In this document: positions 1-10,711 of the stretch, in pieces
How the letters are laid out: every line of letters starts with the position of its first letter
Numbering within the stretch: position 1 is the first letter of the stretch
Assembly: GCA_021785195.1 (NCBI GenBank)
Contig: JAJYGC010000005.1
Coordinates: forward strand, 99,809 to 163,808
Reading direction: 5' to 3'
Origin: Nitrospirota bacterium
GTDB lineage: Bacteria; Nitrospirota; Leptospirillia; Leptospirillales; Leptospirillaceae
DNA: 64,000 bases
Made by a program: the position numbers and the translations under genes
Notes under the pieces: generated by a model
Told to the model about the DNA's origin: nothing
The model's input: only the letters and a program-made list of their open reading frames with translations
Database searches by the model: none

Positions 1-10
1 TTCGAAAACA

Positions 11-1009
11 ATGCCGACCTCAGGGCAAGGAGTTCGGAATCCAACACATTCGAAACCTATCTGTGATCAGGGGAATCGGTTCTTGGACCAGGTCGTCAAT
101 CCGTTCAAAGCATCCCTTTCCCATCCCTCTTCTTCCTACCGGCTTCTTTCCGCTGGCAGGGATTTCCCCGTCCTGTACCCCGTCCAACATCTTCGGACTC
201 CTCCCGGAGAAGGACTCCTGGGCCTTTCCGGCCCAAGCCAGATCCTGCGAAAAAACCTTGCCAGTTTCGAAACTGGATTGTCTCCTGTCTCCACGCTTAT
301 CCACGGATTTCGGGGAACGGGCAAAACATCAATGGTTCTCCAGGTCTGGCGCCAGACAGACAACCACCACAAGTCCATTGGAATTTCTCCGTGCCGCCTG
401 ATCCAAATTGACCGGGAGGGGATTCCGCACCTTCTCCCCCTGATAGAAGCACTGGACACCCGTCCTGAATTTGCATTGATTTTGTTCGACGACCTCTATT
501 TCCCCCCCGAAGACCCACTGTTCCACCATTTTCGATCATTTCTCGATGGCGGAATTGCTGGCCTTCCGGAAAACGTTGGACTCATCGTGACATCCAATCA
601 CCGGCATATGATCTCCGAGTCATTTTCGAGGAGAGACGATGCCCTCCATCCGAGGGAAACAGTGGACGACTCGCTGGCACTATGGGACCGCTTTGGACTG
701 ACACTCTCCTTTACCGAACCCAGTCTTGACCAATATCTGGATCTCGTCCTGGCAAAACTGGAATCGCGAAAACTTCTTCCCCAGGGGGCGCGCACACCCA
801 ATACCTCTTCCGACGACCTCCCACTGGGAAACAGTCATGAATTCTCCCCCCCTGACACGCTTACAGGAATCATACAAAGGGCAACACTGTTTTCCAGGCT
901 CAGGGCCTCAAGGTCAGGAAGAACCGCCGAATGGTTCGCAGATCTTTATGAGCGTGGACTCATTGATGTCATTGCCGGGGAGCAGAACAACGGAGCGGGT
1001 GGTGAATAA
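11..1009 (+). CDS. DUF815-family AAA+ ATPase (possibly 5'-truncated by window edge)
   Basis: Predicted P-loop ATPase of the DUF815 family, whose cellular role is unknown. A Walker A motif (GFRGTGKTS, about residues 99-107) and a Walker B-like stretch ending in two aspartates (ALILFDDLYF, about 155-164) are visible, followed by a sensor-like TSNHRHM segment near residue 195; this order and the 'FDDLYFPPEDP' wording are typical of DUF815. The first ATG lies 11 bases from the window edge and the reading frame stays open to the edge, so the true start may be outside. The 3' end overlaps the likely GTG start of the next gene by 8 bases, which suggests co-transcription. Confidence 0.8.
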   Translation: MPTSGQGVRNPTHSKPICDQGNRFLDQVVNPFKASLSHPSSSYRLLSAGRDFPVLYPVQHLRTPPGEGLLGLSGPSQILRKNLASFETGLSPVSTLIHGFRGTGKTSMVLQVWRQTDNHHKSIGISPCRLIQIDREGIPHLLPLIEALDTRPEFALILFDDLYFPPEDPLFHHFRSFLDGGIAGLPENVGLIVTSNHRHMISESFSRRDDALHPRETVDDSLALWDRFGLTLSFTEPSLDQYLDLVLAKLESRKLLPQGARTPNTSSDDLPLGNSHEFSPPDTLTGIIQRATLFSRLRASRSGRTAEWFADLYERGLIDVIAGEQNNGAGGE

Positions 1010-1511
1010 AGCTGCCATGGACCCTGCGGAAATTTTGATCGAGCGCCTTGGACTCCTACCCCACCCCGAGGGAGGAGTCTACCGCGAGATTTTTCGATCC
1101 ACCTCTTTGGTGGAGCATCCTATCCTGGGAAAGCGCCCTTCTGCCACCATAATTTACTATTTACTGAGAGCCGGTGAAAAAAGTGCCTGGCACCGGATTC
1201 GTTCCGAGGAGATCTGGCAATATTTGGCTGGGGCCCCCCTCTCTCTCGAATCCCTGTCCCCGGACCTTTCCGATCTTGCACGGACCCGGCTCAACGCACC
1301 CGACCAGGACGGTGAATCGGTAAAGGTCATCCCGGGAGGAGAATGGCAGGCTGCGAGGACTGAAGGCCGATTCACACTGGTCCTTTGCACCGTTGCCCCA
1401 GGGTTCGAGTTCAGGGACCTAGAGTTTCTTGATTCCGGCCATCCCCTGATTGCATCCCTCCCGGAAGAGCTTCAGATCCGGATTTCCAGCTTCCTCAGAT
1501 TCGCTCCATAA
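1002..1511 (+). CDS. DUF985 cupin-family protein
   Basis: A small cupin of the DUF985 type (169 residues), a family of soluble beta-barrel proteins of uncertain function, probably binding a small ligand. The family signatures HPEGGVYRE near the N terminus and WHRIRSEEIWQYLAGAPL are clear. The ORF track starts far upstream inside the DUF815 gene, but that part is a shadow. I choose the GTG at 1002 because a GGAG Shine-Dalgarno lies six bases before it, overlapping the previous stop; ATG 1017 is the alternative and has no ribosome-binding site. Likely translationally coupled to the ATPase gene. Confidence 0.82.
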   Translation: MNKAAMDPAEILIERLGLLPHPEGGVYREIFRSTSLVEHPILGKRPSATIIYYLLRAGEKSAWHRIRSEEIWQYLAGAPLSLESLSPDLSDLARTRLNAPDQDGESVKVIPGGEWQAARTEGRFTLVLCTVAPGFEFRDLEFLDSGHPLIASLPEELQIRISSFLRFAP

Positions 1512-1639
1512 GATTCTCGGGATCCACCTCCGGGTCTCCCTGAAGGGCAACGGATACCTTTGACCCGCTCATTTCCATTCGATGCCCAGAGTCATCATAC
1601 TGCCGACGTTACCAGCATCTTTATTCCCAAGGAGGGATC

Positions 1640-2305
1640 ATGATTCCAATGGAGTCCATCAACATTTCCGCCAATCTCATCCTTCTGGCAGGTTTTTCCT
1701 GCTGCATCAATGGCGGGAGCCTTTCGGACAAGCAGGTACCGGAGTATACGGGACCCTCCTTCCAGGAAAGATCTCCCCAGGTTGCCGTGTTGGCCGGAGG
1801 ATGTTTTTGGGGTGTCGACGCGGTATACAAACATGTCCTCGGCGTACTGGAGGTGAAATCCGGTTATGCGGGCGGCTCCGAAAAAACGGCAAACTATGAA
1901 TCAGTTTGCACAGGGAAAACAGGGCATGCGGAATCAGTCAGGATCGTCTACGATCCGGATTCCATTTCATTTTCCACCCTCCTGAAGATCTTTTTTACTG
2001 TTGTTCACGATCCAACTGAAGTGAACCGGCAGGGACCGGACACCGGGACCCAATACCGATCGGCCATTTTTGCGACCACTCCTTCACAGAAACAGATCGC
2101 GGAATCCTATATTGACCAGATCAACCAGGCGGGGGTTTTCCCGAAACCAATCGCTTCCCAGGTGGCGGTCCTTGAGCACTTCTACCTGGCGGAAGATTAT
2201 CACCAGAACTTTCTGGAGTTACACCTTTCCAATCCATACATCGTGATCCATGATCTCCCAAAGCTGAACCACCTCAGAAAACGATTTCCGGAGCTTTACC
2301 GGTAG
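1640..2305 (+). CDS. msrA: Peptide methionine (S)-S-oxide reductase MsrA, probably exported
   Basis: Repairs methionine-S-sulfoxide in proteins. The catalytic GGCFWG motif (Cys55) and the downstream SGYAGG, TGHAE and PGPDTGTQYRS-like blocks of MsrA are present. The roughly 45 residues ahead of the catalytic domain include a hydrophobic stretch (LILLAGFSCC) that looks like a signal or lipoprotein-type leader, so the enzyme may act in the envelope. No cysteine is present near the C terminus, where two-cysteine MsrAs have their resolving residues; the only others are Cys21, Cys22 and one near residue 91. The start is firm: AAGGAGGG lies three bases upstream. A hairpin overlaps the stop codon. 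Confidence 0.93.
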   Translation: MIPMESINISANLILLAGFSCCINGGSLSDKQVPEYTGPSFQERSPQVAVLAGGCFWGVDAVYKHVLGVLEVKSGYAGGSEKTANYESVCTGKTGHAESVRIVYDPDSISFSTLLKIFFTVVHDPTEVNRQGPDTGTQYRSAIFATTPSQKQIAESYIDQINQAGVFPKPIASQVAVLEHFYLAEDYHQNFLELHLSNPYIVIHDLPKLNHLRKRFPELYR

Positions 2306-2336
2306 CCCGGGAAATTGGATTTCTAATTTCCCGGGC
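2305..2336 (+). terminator. 12-bp perfect hairpin after msrA
   Basis: GCCCGGGAAATT and AATTTCCCGGGC form a perfect 12-bp stem with an 8-base loop, beginning on the last base of the msrA stop codon. No T-run follows, so this may be a factor-dependent terminator or a 3'-end protecting hairpin rather than a classical intrinsic terminator. Confidence 0.6.
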
Positions 2337-4220
<1,884 letters not shown>

Positions 4221-4274
4221 ACGGCTCCCCACTTCTGACAATCTGACAGCGCACCTCTGACGAACGGTTCCAAC

Positions 4275-5825
4275 ATGCCACAATCACTTCCCGATCCAGT
4301 CCTCATTCTGGATTTCGGCTCCCAACTTACCCAAAATATTGCGAGACGCATCCGGGAGCTGGAAATCTATTCCGAAATTCTCCCCCACACCGTGAGCATA
4401 GGGGATATTCGCGCAAAAAAGCCACGGGCGCTCATCCTGTCCGGAGGCCCTTCTTCTGTTTTCGAAAAGGGAGCTCCCGCGGTCGATCCGGAAATTTTCA
4501 ATCTTGGCGTTCCTGTCCTCGGAATCTGCTACGGAATGCAGTTGATGGCCCATGTCCTGGGGGGAAAAGTGGTCTCTGCGGAGGTCAGGGAGTATGGAGT
4601 CACCCCCATTACCATTGAAGCCGATGCCTCTTCCCTCTGGAAAGTGTTTTCCCCCGCTTCCGCCGTCCTGATGAGCCATGGAGACACGATCCTGAAGCTT
4701 CCTTCCGGGTTCCGCAAAACAGGACATACACGCTCCACTCCAATTGCCGCGATGGAGGATGTAAAGAAGCGACTCTATGGAGTCCAGTTTCATCCCGAGG
4801 TTACGCAAACCCTCCAGGGAGTCCCATTCCTCAAAAATTTTCTCTTGGAAATTGCGAACATCTCCCCCAACTGGACGCTGACTGGATACATCGACCGGCA
4901 GATTGCCGAAATCTCCAGAACAGTTGGAAAGGATCACCTCATTTGCGCCCTGTCAGGAGGAATTGATTCAACCGTCACAGCGCTTCTTTGCCATCTGGCA
5001 CTCGGGGATCGCTTTCAGGCCGTCTTTGTCGACAATGGACTGATGCGTTCGGGTGAAGCCCGCCAGATCATTGTTGACCTGACACATCTGAAATTACCGC
5101 TGCTCCATGTCAATGCCGAAAAAACCTTTCTTGACCGCCTAAAGGGGATCCGCGATCCGGAGCGAAAAAGGAAAGTCATCGGAAAGACCTTCATCGATGT
5201 CTTCTGGGAAGAGGCCCTCCACCTTCCGGTTCGCCCCAGATATCTGGCTCAGGGGACCCTTTACCCTGACGTCATTGAAAGCGTATCCCACAAGGGGCCG
5301 TCAAGCGTAATCAAGTCGCACCACAATGTGGGGGGACTTCCGAAAAAAAACCCATTCCTGCTCGTTGAGCCCCTAAAGGACCTTTTCAAGGATGAGGTCA
5401 GGAGACTGGGAAAAGAACTGGGCCTCCCGGAAACTTTTATCCGGAAACAGCCCTTTCCCGGACCAGGTCTCGCCATCAGGATCATCGGCTCTGTTACCCC
5501 CGAAAGGCTCAGGATCGTACAGGAAGCCGACCGGATCGTTCGGGAAGAACTGGACCATTCCCCCTATGCGGCAACCCTTTGGCAATACTTCGCTGTTTTG
5601 CTCCCGATCCAGTCCGTAGGGGTTATGGGTGACCAGAGAACGTATGAAAATGTCATCGCCATCCGGACCGTTTCAAGCCAGGACGGCATGACGGCGGATG
5701 TAGGGGAAATTCCCTATCCTGCCCTCGCCCATTTATCCCACCGAATCATTGCGGAAGTCAGGGGCGTCAATCGTGTCGTCTATGATATTTCTGCAAAACC
5801 TCCCAGCACGATCGAATGGGAGTAG
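4275..5825 (+). CDS. guaA: GMP synthase (glutamine-hydrolysing)
   Basis: Converts XMP to GMP using ATP and glutamine. Residues 1-200 form a class I glutamine amidotransferase with the nucleophile in GICYGMQ (Cys85) and the FHPEV histidine. The ATP-pyrophosphatase domain carries the PP-loop LSGGIDSTV, and the C-terminal dimerisation domain ends in the family-typical SAKPPSTIEWE. The length of 516 residues is normal. It follows guaB in the same direction and its stop codon overlaps the region holding the ribosome-binding site of the next gene. Confidence 0.97.
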   Translation: MPQSLPDPVLILDFGSQLTQNIARRIRELEIYSEILPHTVSIGDIRAKKPRALILSGGPSSVFEKGAPAVDPEIFNLGVPVLGICYGMQLMAHVLGGKVVSAEVREYGVTPITIEADASSLWKVFSPASAVLMSHGDTILKLPSGFRKTGHTRSTPIAAMEDVKKRLYGVQFHPEVTQTLQGVPFLKNFLLEIANISPNWTLTGYIDRQIAEISRTVGKDHLICALSGGIDSTVTALLCHLALGDRFQAVFVDNGLMRSGEARQIIVDLTHLKLPLLHVNAEKTFLDRLKGIRDPERKRKVIGKTFIDVFWEEALHLPVRPRYLAQGTLYPDVIESVSHKGPSSVIKSHHNVGGLPKKNPFLLVEPLKDLFKDEVRRLGKELGLPETFIRKQPFPGPGLAIRIIGSVTPERLRIVQEADRIVREELDHSPYAATLWQYFAVLLPIQSVGVMGDQRTYENVIAIRTVSSQDGMTADVGEIPYPALAHLSHRIIAEVRGVNRVVYDISAKPPSTIEWE

Positions 5826-5827
5826 AA

Positions 5828-7153
5828 ATGACCAAATTGCCTCCCCCAGAATTTCCAGATGACTCCAATGACGAACCCGGAAAAGGGGTCCGTCTCCAAA
5901 AATTGATTGCCCACCGTGGTTTGGCTTCGCGCCGAAATGCCGAAATCATGATCCAAGGGGGACTTGTCCGCATTAATGGGGAAGTTGTCACCGTCCCCGG
6001 GACCAAGGTCGATCCGCTACACGATCAGGTTTCAGTGGAAGGCCGTCCGGTTCCGCTGGAACCGGAGCCTTTCCTGTTCCTTTTCTACAAACCCAAGGGT
6101 GTCGTTTCAACATTGCACGATCCTGATGGAAAAACCACGCTGAAGGAGTTTTTTCCACAAATCAATCCTTTGATCCATATTGGAAGGCTGGATTTACAGT
6201 CGGAAGGCGTTCTCCTTCTGACGAACAACGGGGACCTTGCACAGCGCATCCTTCACCCCCGTTTTGCCATTCCCAGAACATATCTGGTCAAAGTCCAGGG
6301 AGTCGTCTCTCCACAACACCTGGAACGGCTCCAGACCGGAAAAGTCAAGCTGGACGGCCATCCTGTCCTTCCTGTGGAACTTGCACTGGAACGCTTGACC
6401 CAGACAAATGCTTGGTACCGCATTTCCTTGACAGAGGGCCGGAATCGTGAAATCCGACGATTATTTGAGGTATTGGGATACTTTGTCCTGAAACTGACCC
6501 GAATCTCCTTCGGAACACTGGATCTCAACGGGTTGGAGCCAGGAGAGTATCGACTTGTTTCTCCTGCAGAAATCGAAACACTCCTTTCCGGAGCCGGCAG
6601 AAAGAAAAACCTTCCGCCATCCCCCAGTGCGAATGCCTTCCCATCTGACAGCCCTTCCAGATCGAATAGAAAGGCCCCCCAACATGACAACCGGGGACCC
6701 AGGGACTTCTCCGACCGTCCTTCCCGCCCCTCGGCTCCGCGCCACAACGACTCCCGAAGGGATGCCTCCTTTTCCAGGGATTCGAGGCCTCCCAGAAACG
6801 ACCGGGAAGACCGGGGACCCAGGGACTTCTCCGACCGTCCTTCCCGTCCCTCGGCTCCGCGCCACAACGACTCCCGGAGGGATGCCTCCTTTTCCAGGGA
6901 TTCGAGGCCTCCCAGAAACGACCGGGACTCCATGGATGGATTCAACAGGCATTCTTCACCGAATCAACGGAAGGACAAATCCTCCAGACCTGCAAACTAT
7001 CCCCAGAACAGGAATGCAAGCTCCACAGGGGAGCCTCAGGCCAAAAAGTCAGGTCACTCCGGAGGTCTTGGCCGACCTTCCGGAAACCCCAAGAATCCAT
7101 CCCGTCCAAACACCCACCGCAAACATCCTGGACGGAATAATCCTTCAAAATAA
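5828..7153 (+). CDS. RsuA/RluB/RluF-type pseudouridine synthase with long disordered tail
   Basis: Predicted rRNA pseudouridine synthase. An N-terminal S4 RNA-binding domain (LQKLIAHRGLASRRNAE) is followed by the catalytic domain with GRLDLQSEGVLLLTNNGDLA, whose aspartate is the expected catalytic residue, and EGRNREIRRL. From about residue 245 the protein becomes a 190-residue low-complexity tail rich in Arg, Ser, Pro, Asp and Asn, containing two copies of a 40-residue repeat. The ATG at 5828 is preferred over 5816 because GGGAG (5818-5822) is correctly spaced for it; it follows the guaA stop by two bases. RluB with a basic tail is known in other bacteria, but the exact target base cannot be read here. 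Confidence 0.88.
   Translation: MTKLPPPEFPDDSNDEPGKGVRLQKLIAHRGLASRRNAEIMIQGGLVRINGEVVTVPGTKVDPLHDQVSVEGRPVPLEPEPFLFLFYKPKGVVSTLHDPDGKTTLKEFFPQINPLIHIGRLDLQSEGVLLLTNNGDLAQRILHPRFAIPRTYLVKVQGVVSPQHLERLQTGKVKLDGHPVLPVELALERLTQTNAWYRISLTEGRNREIRRLFEVLGYFVLKLTRISFGTLDLNGLEPGEYRLVSPAEIETLLSGAGRKKNLPPSPSANAFPSDSPSRSNRKAPQHDNRGPRDFSDRPSRPSAPRHNDSRRDASFSRDSRPPRNDREDRGPRDFSDRPSRPSAPRHNDSRRDASFSRDSRPPRNDRDSMDGFNRHSSPNQRKDKSSRPANYPQNRNASSTGEPQAKKSGHSGGLGRPSGNPKNPSRPNTHRKHPGRNNPSK
6691..6927 (+). repeat. Two-copy direct tandem repeat, 120-bp period, inside the pseudouridine synthase tail
   Basis: The unit starting CCGGGGACCCAGGGACTTCT occurs at 6691 and again at 6811. Over 117 aligned bases I count only two differences (CCCGCCCC/CCCGTCCC and CCCGAAGG/CCCGGAGG). 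The repeat is in frame (40 codons) and adds a second RGPRDFSDRPSRPSAPRHND-type block, pointing to a recent tandem duplication. Confidence 0.97.
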
Positions 7154-7164
7154 ACGGAGAAGAG

Positions 7165-8919
7165 ATGTATCGCTCACATCCCATTGAGGAAGTTACAACG
7201 TTGCCCATTGGCACCTCTGTGACGCTGTCCGGGTGGGTCCAGTCAGTACGTGACCACGGTGGCCTCCTTTTTTTTGACCTTCGAGATCGATCTGGGGTCA
7301 TCCAAGTCGTAGTCAATCCAGAAACCAATGCCCTTCTGAACGACCTCGCAAAATCTCTCCGTGACGAGTGGGTCCTTTCACTCCATGGGCGAATCGCTGA
7401 GCGCCCAGCCGGTACCCATAACAAAACGGTTCCCACCGGCTCGATTGAAATTCAGGTACAAGAACTCCATGTACTCAACACTTGTCCCACTCCTCCATTC
7501 CCCATCGACGACAGGATCGAAGTCTCAGAAGCATTGCGGCTGACTTATCGATATCTGGACATGCGTAGGGGCCCCTTGAGGGAATCCTTGAGCCTCCGGG
7601 CCGAATTGACACATTTCATCCGGAACTATCTCCACGACCATGGGTTCTGGGATATAGAAACCCCGATCTTGACCCGGTCCACACCTGAAGGTGCCCGGGA
7701 TTTTCTTGTTCCTTCCAGACTGGAGAAAGGGTCGTTTTATGCCCTTCCCCAATCACCCCAATTATTCAAGCAACTCCTTATGGTGGGTGGAATTGAGCGT
7801 TACTACCAAATCGCCCGATGTTTCCGGGATGAGGATCTGCGCGCAGATCGACAGCCGGAATTCACCCAGGTCGATATCGAAGCCTCATTTCTGACCATGG
7901 ATCAATTTCTCTTTATGATGGAGGGAATGATCCAGTCTGTATTCGAACGTTTTTCCACCTCCACTCCCTCCCGTCCCTTTATGAGGATTACCCATAAGGA
8001 AGCCCTCGAAAAATACGGATCGGACAAACCCGATCTCCGATTTGGTCTGCCGATTCAAAATGCGACTGAGCTTGCCAGAAAAACCCAGTTTCGGGTCTTT
8101 CTGGATGTTCTGGAACAAAAAGGAAGCGTTCTCGTACAGCGGTTCCCCGGTGGAGCCTCATTCAGTCGGAAAGAGATTGATGAATTGACACAGTGGACGA
8201 TCGACCAGGGAGCCAAAGGACTGGCGTGGCTCAAGCTGGAGGGAGACACATTCCAGAGCCCGATTCTGAAATTCTTTTCTGAAGAGTCCCTGAACGATCT
8301 CCGAACGCTGCTCCAACCTGAATCTGGAGACCTTCTCCTTTTCATTGCGGACAAAACCGACCTGGCCCAAAAAATCTCCGGTCAGCTTCGCCTGAAGATT
8401 GGAGATGCACTGGGACTCCGGTCGACTCAAACCCATTCCCTCCTCTGGGTCGTCGACTTCCCGCTCTTCGAATGGAACGAGGATGAGAATAGACTTGAAG
8501 CCCTTCATCATCCTTTTACCGCACCCAGACGCGAAGATATCCACCTTCTTGAAACAGATCCCCTCTCTGTAAGGTCGGATGCCTATGATCTTGTTCTGAA
8601 TGGAACAGAACTCGGTGGAGGCAGCGTCCGTAACTTTGAACCCCACCTTCAGGAAAGATTGTTTCAGAAAATAGGGATTTCTCCGGAGAGCGCCCGGGAA
8701 CGATTCGGATTTCTTCTTGATGCCTTGACCTTTGGCGCCCCCCCCCACCTGGGCATGGCGTTGGGCCTTGACAGATTTGCCATGCTGCTTTCGGGACAGG
8801 AATCCATACGCGACGTCATTGCATTTCCAAAAACACAGAAAGGGACCTGTCTTTTAACTCAGGCTCCTTCACAAGTCGACCCCAATCAATTGAGGGATCT
8901 GGGAATCCGTCAAATTTGA
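7165..8919 (+). CDS. aspS: Aspartyl-tRNA synthetase
   Basis: Class II aminoacyl-tRNA synthetase charging tRNA-Asp (possibly also tRNA-Asn). The N-terminal OB-fold (VTLSGWVQSVRDHGGLLFFDLRD), motif 2 (ARCFRDEDLRADRQPEFTQVD), a bacterial GAD-type insertion and motif 3 (GMALGLDRFAMLLSG) are all present in 584 residues, the standard bacterial length. The start has GGAGAAGAG just upstream and follows the previous stop by 11 bases. I cannot tell from reading whether it is the discriminating or non-discriminating form. Transcription ends at the terminator beginning at 8974. Confidence 0.97.
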   Translation: MYRSHPIEEVTTLPIGTSVTLSGWVQSVRDHGGLLFFDLRDRSGVIQVVVNPETNALLNDLAKSLRDEWVLSLHGRIAERPAGTHNKTVPTGSIEIQVQELHVLNTCPTPPFPIDDRIEVSEALRLTYRYLDMRRGPLRESLSLRAELTHFIRNYLHDHGFWDIETPILTRSTPEGARDFLVPSRLEKGSFYALPQSPQLFKQLLMVGGIERYYQIARCFRDEDLRADRQPEFTQVDIEASFLTMDQFLFMMEGMIQSVFERFSTSTPSRPFMRITHKEALEKYGSDKPDLRFGLPIQNATELARKTQFRVFLDVLEQKGSVLVQRFPGGASFSRKEIDELTQWTIDQGAKGLAWLKLEGDTFQSPILKFFSEESLNDLRTLLQPESGDLLLFIADKTDLAQKISGQLRLKIGDALGLRSTQTHSLLWVVDFPLFEWNEDENRLEALHHPFTAPRREDIHLLETDPLSVRSDAYDLVLNGTELGGGSVRNFEPHLQERLFQKIGISPESARERFGFLLDALTFGAPPHLGMALGLDRFAMLLSGQESIRDVIAFPKTQKGTCLLTQAPSQVDPNQLRDLGIRQI

Positions 8920-8973
8920 CGGGATTCCTCTATTTTTTTAAACATCACTGACTCCAAGACACAAGTGGCAAAA

Positions 8974-9005
8974 AAAAGGCCCGGGGAAATCTCCCCGGGC
9001 CTTTT
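8974..9005. terminator. Bidirectional intrinsic terminator between aspS and glnA
   Basis: AAAAGGCCCGGGGA pairs perfectly with TCCCCGGGCCTTTT around a four-base loop. It is flanked by T's on the plus side and a seven-A run on the left that becomes a U-run for minus-strand transcripts, so it can end both convergent units. Confidence 0.93.
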
Positions 9006-9022
9006 ACATTCCAGAAGCGTGC

Positions 9023-10432
9023 TCAACAATCATAATACAGGAAGAACTCATGGGGATGAGGTCTCAACCGAACGGGATCAACCTCCTTTTTCTTCTTTTC
9101 CTTGATCCATGTTTCAATGACATCCGGCGTAAACACACCACCTTTCAACAGAAAATCATGATCCTTTTCCAATGCCTGAAGGGCACCTTCAAGGCTGCCT
9201 GGCATCTGCTTGATCTTCCGGCGTTCGCGGTCGGACAATTCATAAAGATCTTTATCGATTGGCTCCGGAGGGGTCAATTTTCTTTCGATTCCATCCAGAC
9301 CAGCCATCAACATGGCAGAGAATGCCAGGTAAGGATTTGAGCTGGGATCCGGCGTGCGGAACTCAATGCGCTTGGCTTTCTCGCTCTTCGAATACATTGG
9401 AATCCGGATACAAGCAGAACGATTCCCCTTGGAATAGACCAAGTTGATCGGGGCTTCATACCCAGGAACAAGTCTTTTGTAAGAATTGGTCGTTGGCGCA
9501 ATAATGGCCAGAAGGGCTGGTGCGTGATGGATCAAACCACCGATGTAATGGGTTGCCATCTGGGAAATATCCGCATAGGTCCCCTTCTGGAAGAACAGGT
9601 TTTTTCCACCTTTCCAGAGGCTCTGGTGGACATGCATCCCGGATCCATTGTCACCGAACAGGGGCTTTGGCATAAATGTGACTGACTTTCCGTATTTCAA
9701 GGCTGTGTTTTTCACCACATACTTATACTTCATGACATTGTCGGCCATCTTGACCATCGTGTCATAGCGCATGTCGATTTCACACTGACCCGCCGTGGCC
9801 ACTTCATGATGATGGACTTCAGTCCGGATGCCGACCCGCTCCATGGTCAGGATCATGTCGGAACGGAGATCCTGCAGTGAATCGGTCGGGGGAACAGGAA
9901 AGTAACCTTCCTTATGGCGAACTTTATAACCAAGATTGGGTTCCTCATCCCTGTCCGAGTTCCAGATCCCTTCAGAGGAATCTACCGAATAATGGGAATA
10001 ATTGGCACCCCCACCAAAACGGACATCATCAAACACGAAAAATTCGCATTCTGGTCCCCAATAGGAGATGTCAGCGACTTTTTTCAGATAATTTTCCGCT
10101 TTCTGGGCGATATAGCGAGGATCCCTTGAATATGCCTCTCCGGAAATGGGGCTCTTGATGTTGGCAATCAGGACGAGCGTCGGGACTTGCGTAAATGGGT
10201 CTAGGAATGCGGACTGTGGGTCAGGAATCAGCAGCATATCGGACTCATTGATCGTTTGGAAACCACGAATGCTGGAGCCATCAAAACCAAGCCCATCTGA
10301 AAACAGGTCTTCACTCAGTTCATGGGTTGATGTGGAAAAGTGCTGCCAGGTTCCAAAAAGATCCACAAAGCGGATGTCAATGATCTGGACATTGTTTTTC
10401 TTAGCGAACTCCAATACCTCTTTGGGCGTCAT
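9023..10432 (-). CDS. glnA: Glutamine synthetase type I
   Basis: Makes glutamine from glutamate, ammonia and ATP. The 469 residues contain the GS-I signatures FDGSSIRGF, the ATP-binding [12 protein letters not shown] region, NRSACIRIP, and a tyrosine in DKDLYEL that matches the usual adenylylation site, so post-translational control is likely. The ribosome-binding site AAAGGAG lies ten bases ahead of the ATG and is partly inside a small hairpin. It stands alone between its own leader (promoter plus terminator-like hairpin) and a shared terminator. No PII or ammonium transporter gene is adjacent. Confidence 0.97.
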   Translation of the reverse strand: MTPKEVLEFAKKNNVQIIDIRFVDLFGTWQHFSTSTHELSEDLFSDGLGFDGSSIRGFQTINESDMLLIPDPQSAFLDPFTQVPTLVLIANIKSPISGEAYSRDPRYIAQKAENYLKKVADISYWGPECEFFVFDDVRFGGGANYSHYSVDSSEGIWNSDRDEEPNLGYKVRHKEGYFPVPPTDSLQDLRSDMILTMERVGIRTEVHHHEVATAGQCEIDMRYDTMVKMADNVMKYKYVVKNTALKYGKSVTFMPKPLFGDNGSGMHVHQSLWKGGKNLFFQKGTYADISQMATHYIGGLIHHAPALLAIIAPTTNSYKRLVPGYEAPINLVYSKGNRSACIRIPMYSKSEKAKRIEFRTPDPSSNPYLAFSAMLMAGLDGIERKLTPPEPIDKDLYELSDRERRKIKQMPGSLEGALQALEKDHDFLLKGGVFTPDVIETWIKEKKKKEVDPVRLRPHPHEFFLYYDC

Positions 10433-10442
10433 AAAAACTCAA

Positions 10443-10463
10443 CTCCTTTCCAGTTTAGGAAAG
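10443..10463 (-). promoter_or_regulatory. glnA ribosome-binding site with overlapping hairpin
   Basis: On the minus strand CTTTCC-taaact-GGAAAG forms a 6-bp stem (10446-10463) whose 3' arm shares its AAAG with the Shine-Dalgarno AAAGGAG (10443-10449), so folding could partly mask the site. Confidence 0.5.
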
Positions 10464-10529
10464 ATCCAGATGGTTGCAGGGTGGATGGATTCACCCCGGG
10501 TATCCGACTACCGCCTGCTGTCCCGTCGC

Positions 10530-10560
10530 AAAAAAAAAGCGTCTTTTTCAAAAAGACGCC
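10530..10560 (-). terminator. Intrinsic terminator inside the glnA leader (probable attenuator)
   Basis: On the minus strand GGCGTCTTTTT-GAAAAAGACGC is followed by nine U's. It lies about 37-67 bases after the predicted start site of the glnA promoter and about 100 bases before the glnA start codon. An upstream AGAAGAC can pair with GTCTTTT of the terminator's 5' arm, giving a possible antiterminator. Confidence 0.82.
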
Positions 10561-10603
10561 TTTGTCTTCTGAATAAAGGGATCCCGAAGTCCATTGGGGA
10601 ATG

Positions 10604-10632
10604 ATTCTAGGAACAAGGTCGTCACCTGTCAA
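10604..10632 (-). promoter_or_regulatory. Sigma-70 promoter for glnA leader
   Basis: On the minus strand TTGACA (10632-10627), a 17-base spacer and TAGAAT (10609-10604) form a near-consensus promoter. Transcription should begin near 10597. Confidence 0.8.
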
Positions 10633-10682
10633 GAGTGAACCAAAATTTAAACAAAACACCCTGTTTTCAGGATCAAATCGCC

Positions 10683-10711
10683 TTGCATTCCCCTGTTCTC
10701 CTTTGTAGCAT
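10683..10711 (+). promoter_or_regulatory. Candidate promoter for the lpd-like gene
   Basis: TTGCAT, 17 bases, TAGCAT on the plus strand, ending 60 bases before the ATG at 10771. Four of six bases match consensus in each box, so this is a fair but unproven candidate. Confidence 0.45.

Noticed and set aside
726-1001. N-terminal extension of the cupin ORF
   Set aside because: It runs inside the DUF815 gene in another frame; the cupin domain and a ribosome-binding site support the GTG at 1002.
6253-6945. Antisense frames of 230 and 163 residues opposite the pseudouridine synthase tail
   Set aside because: They arise because the repetitive Arg/Ser/Pro-coding DNA is open on both strands; the S4 and catalytic motifs identify the plus-strand gene.
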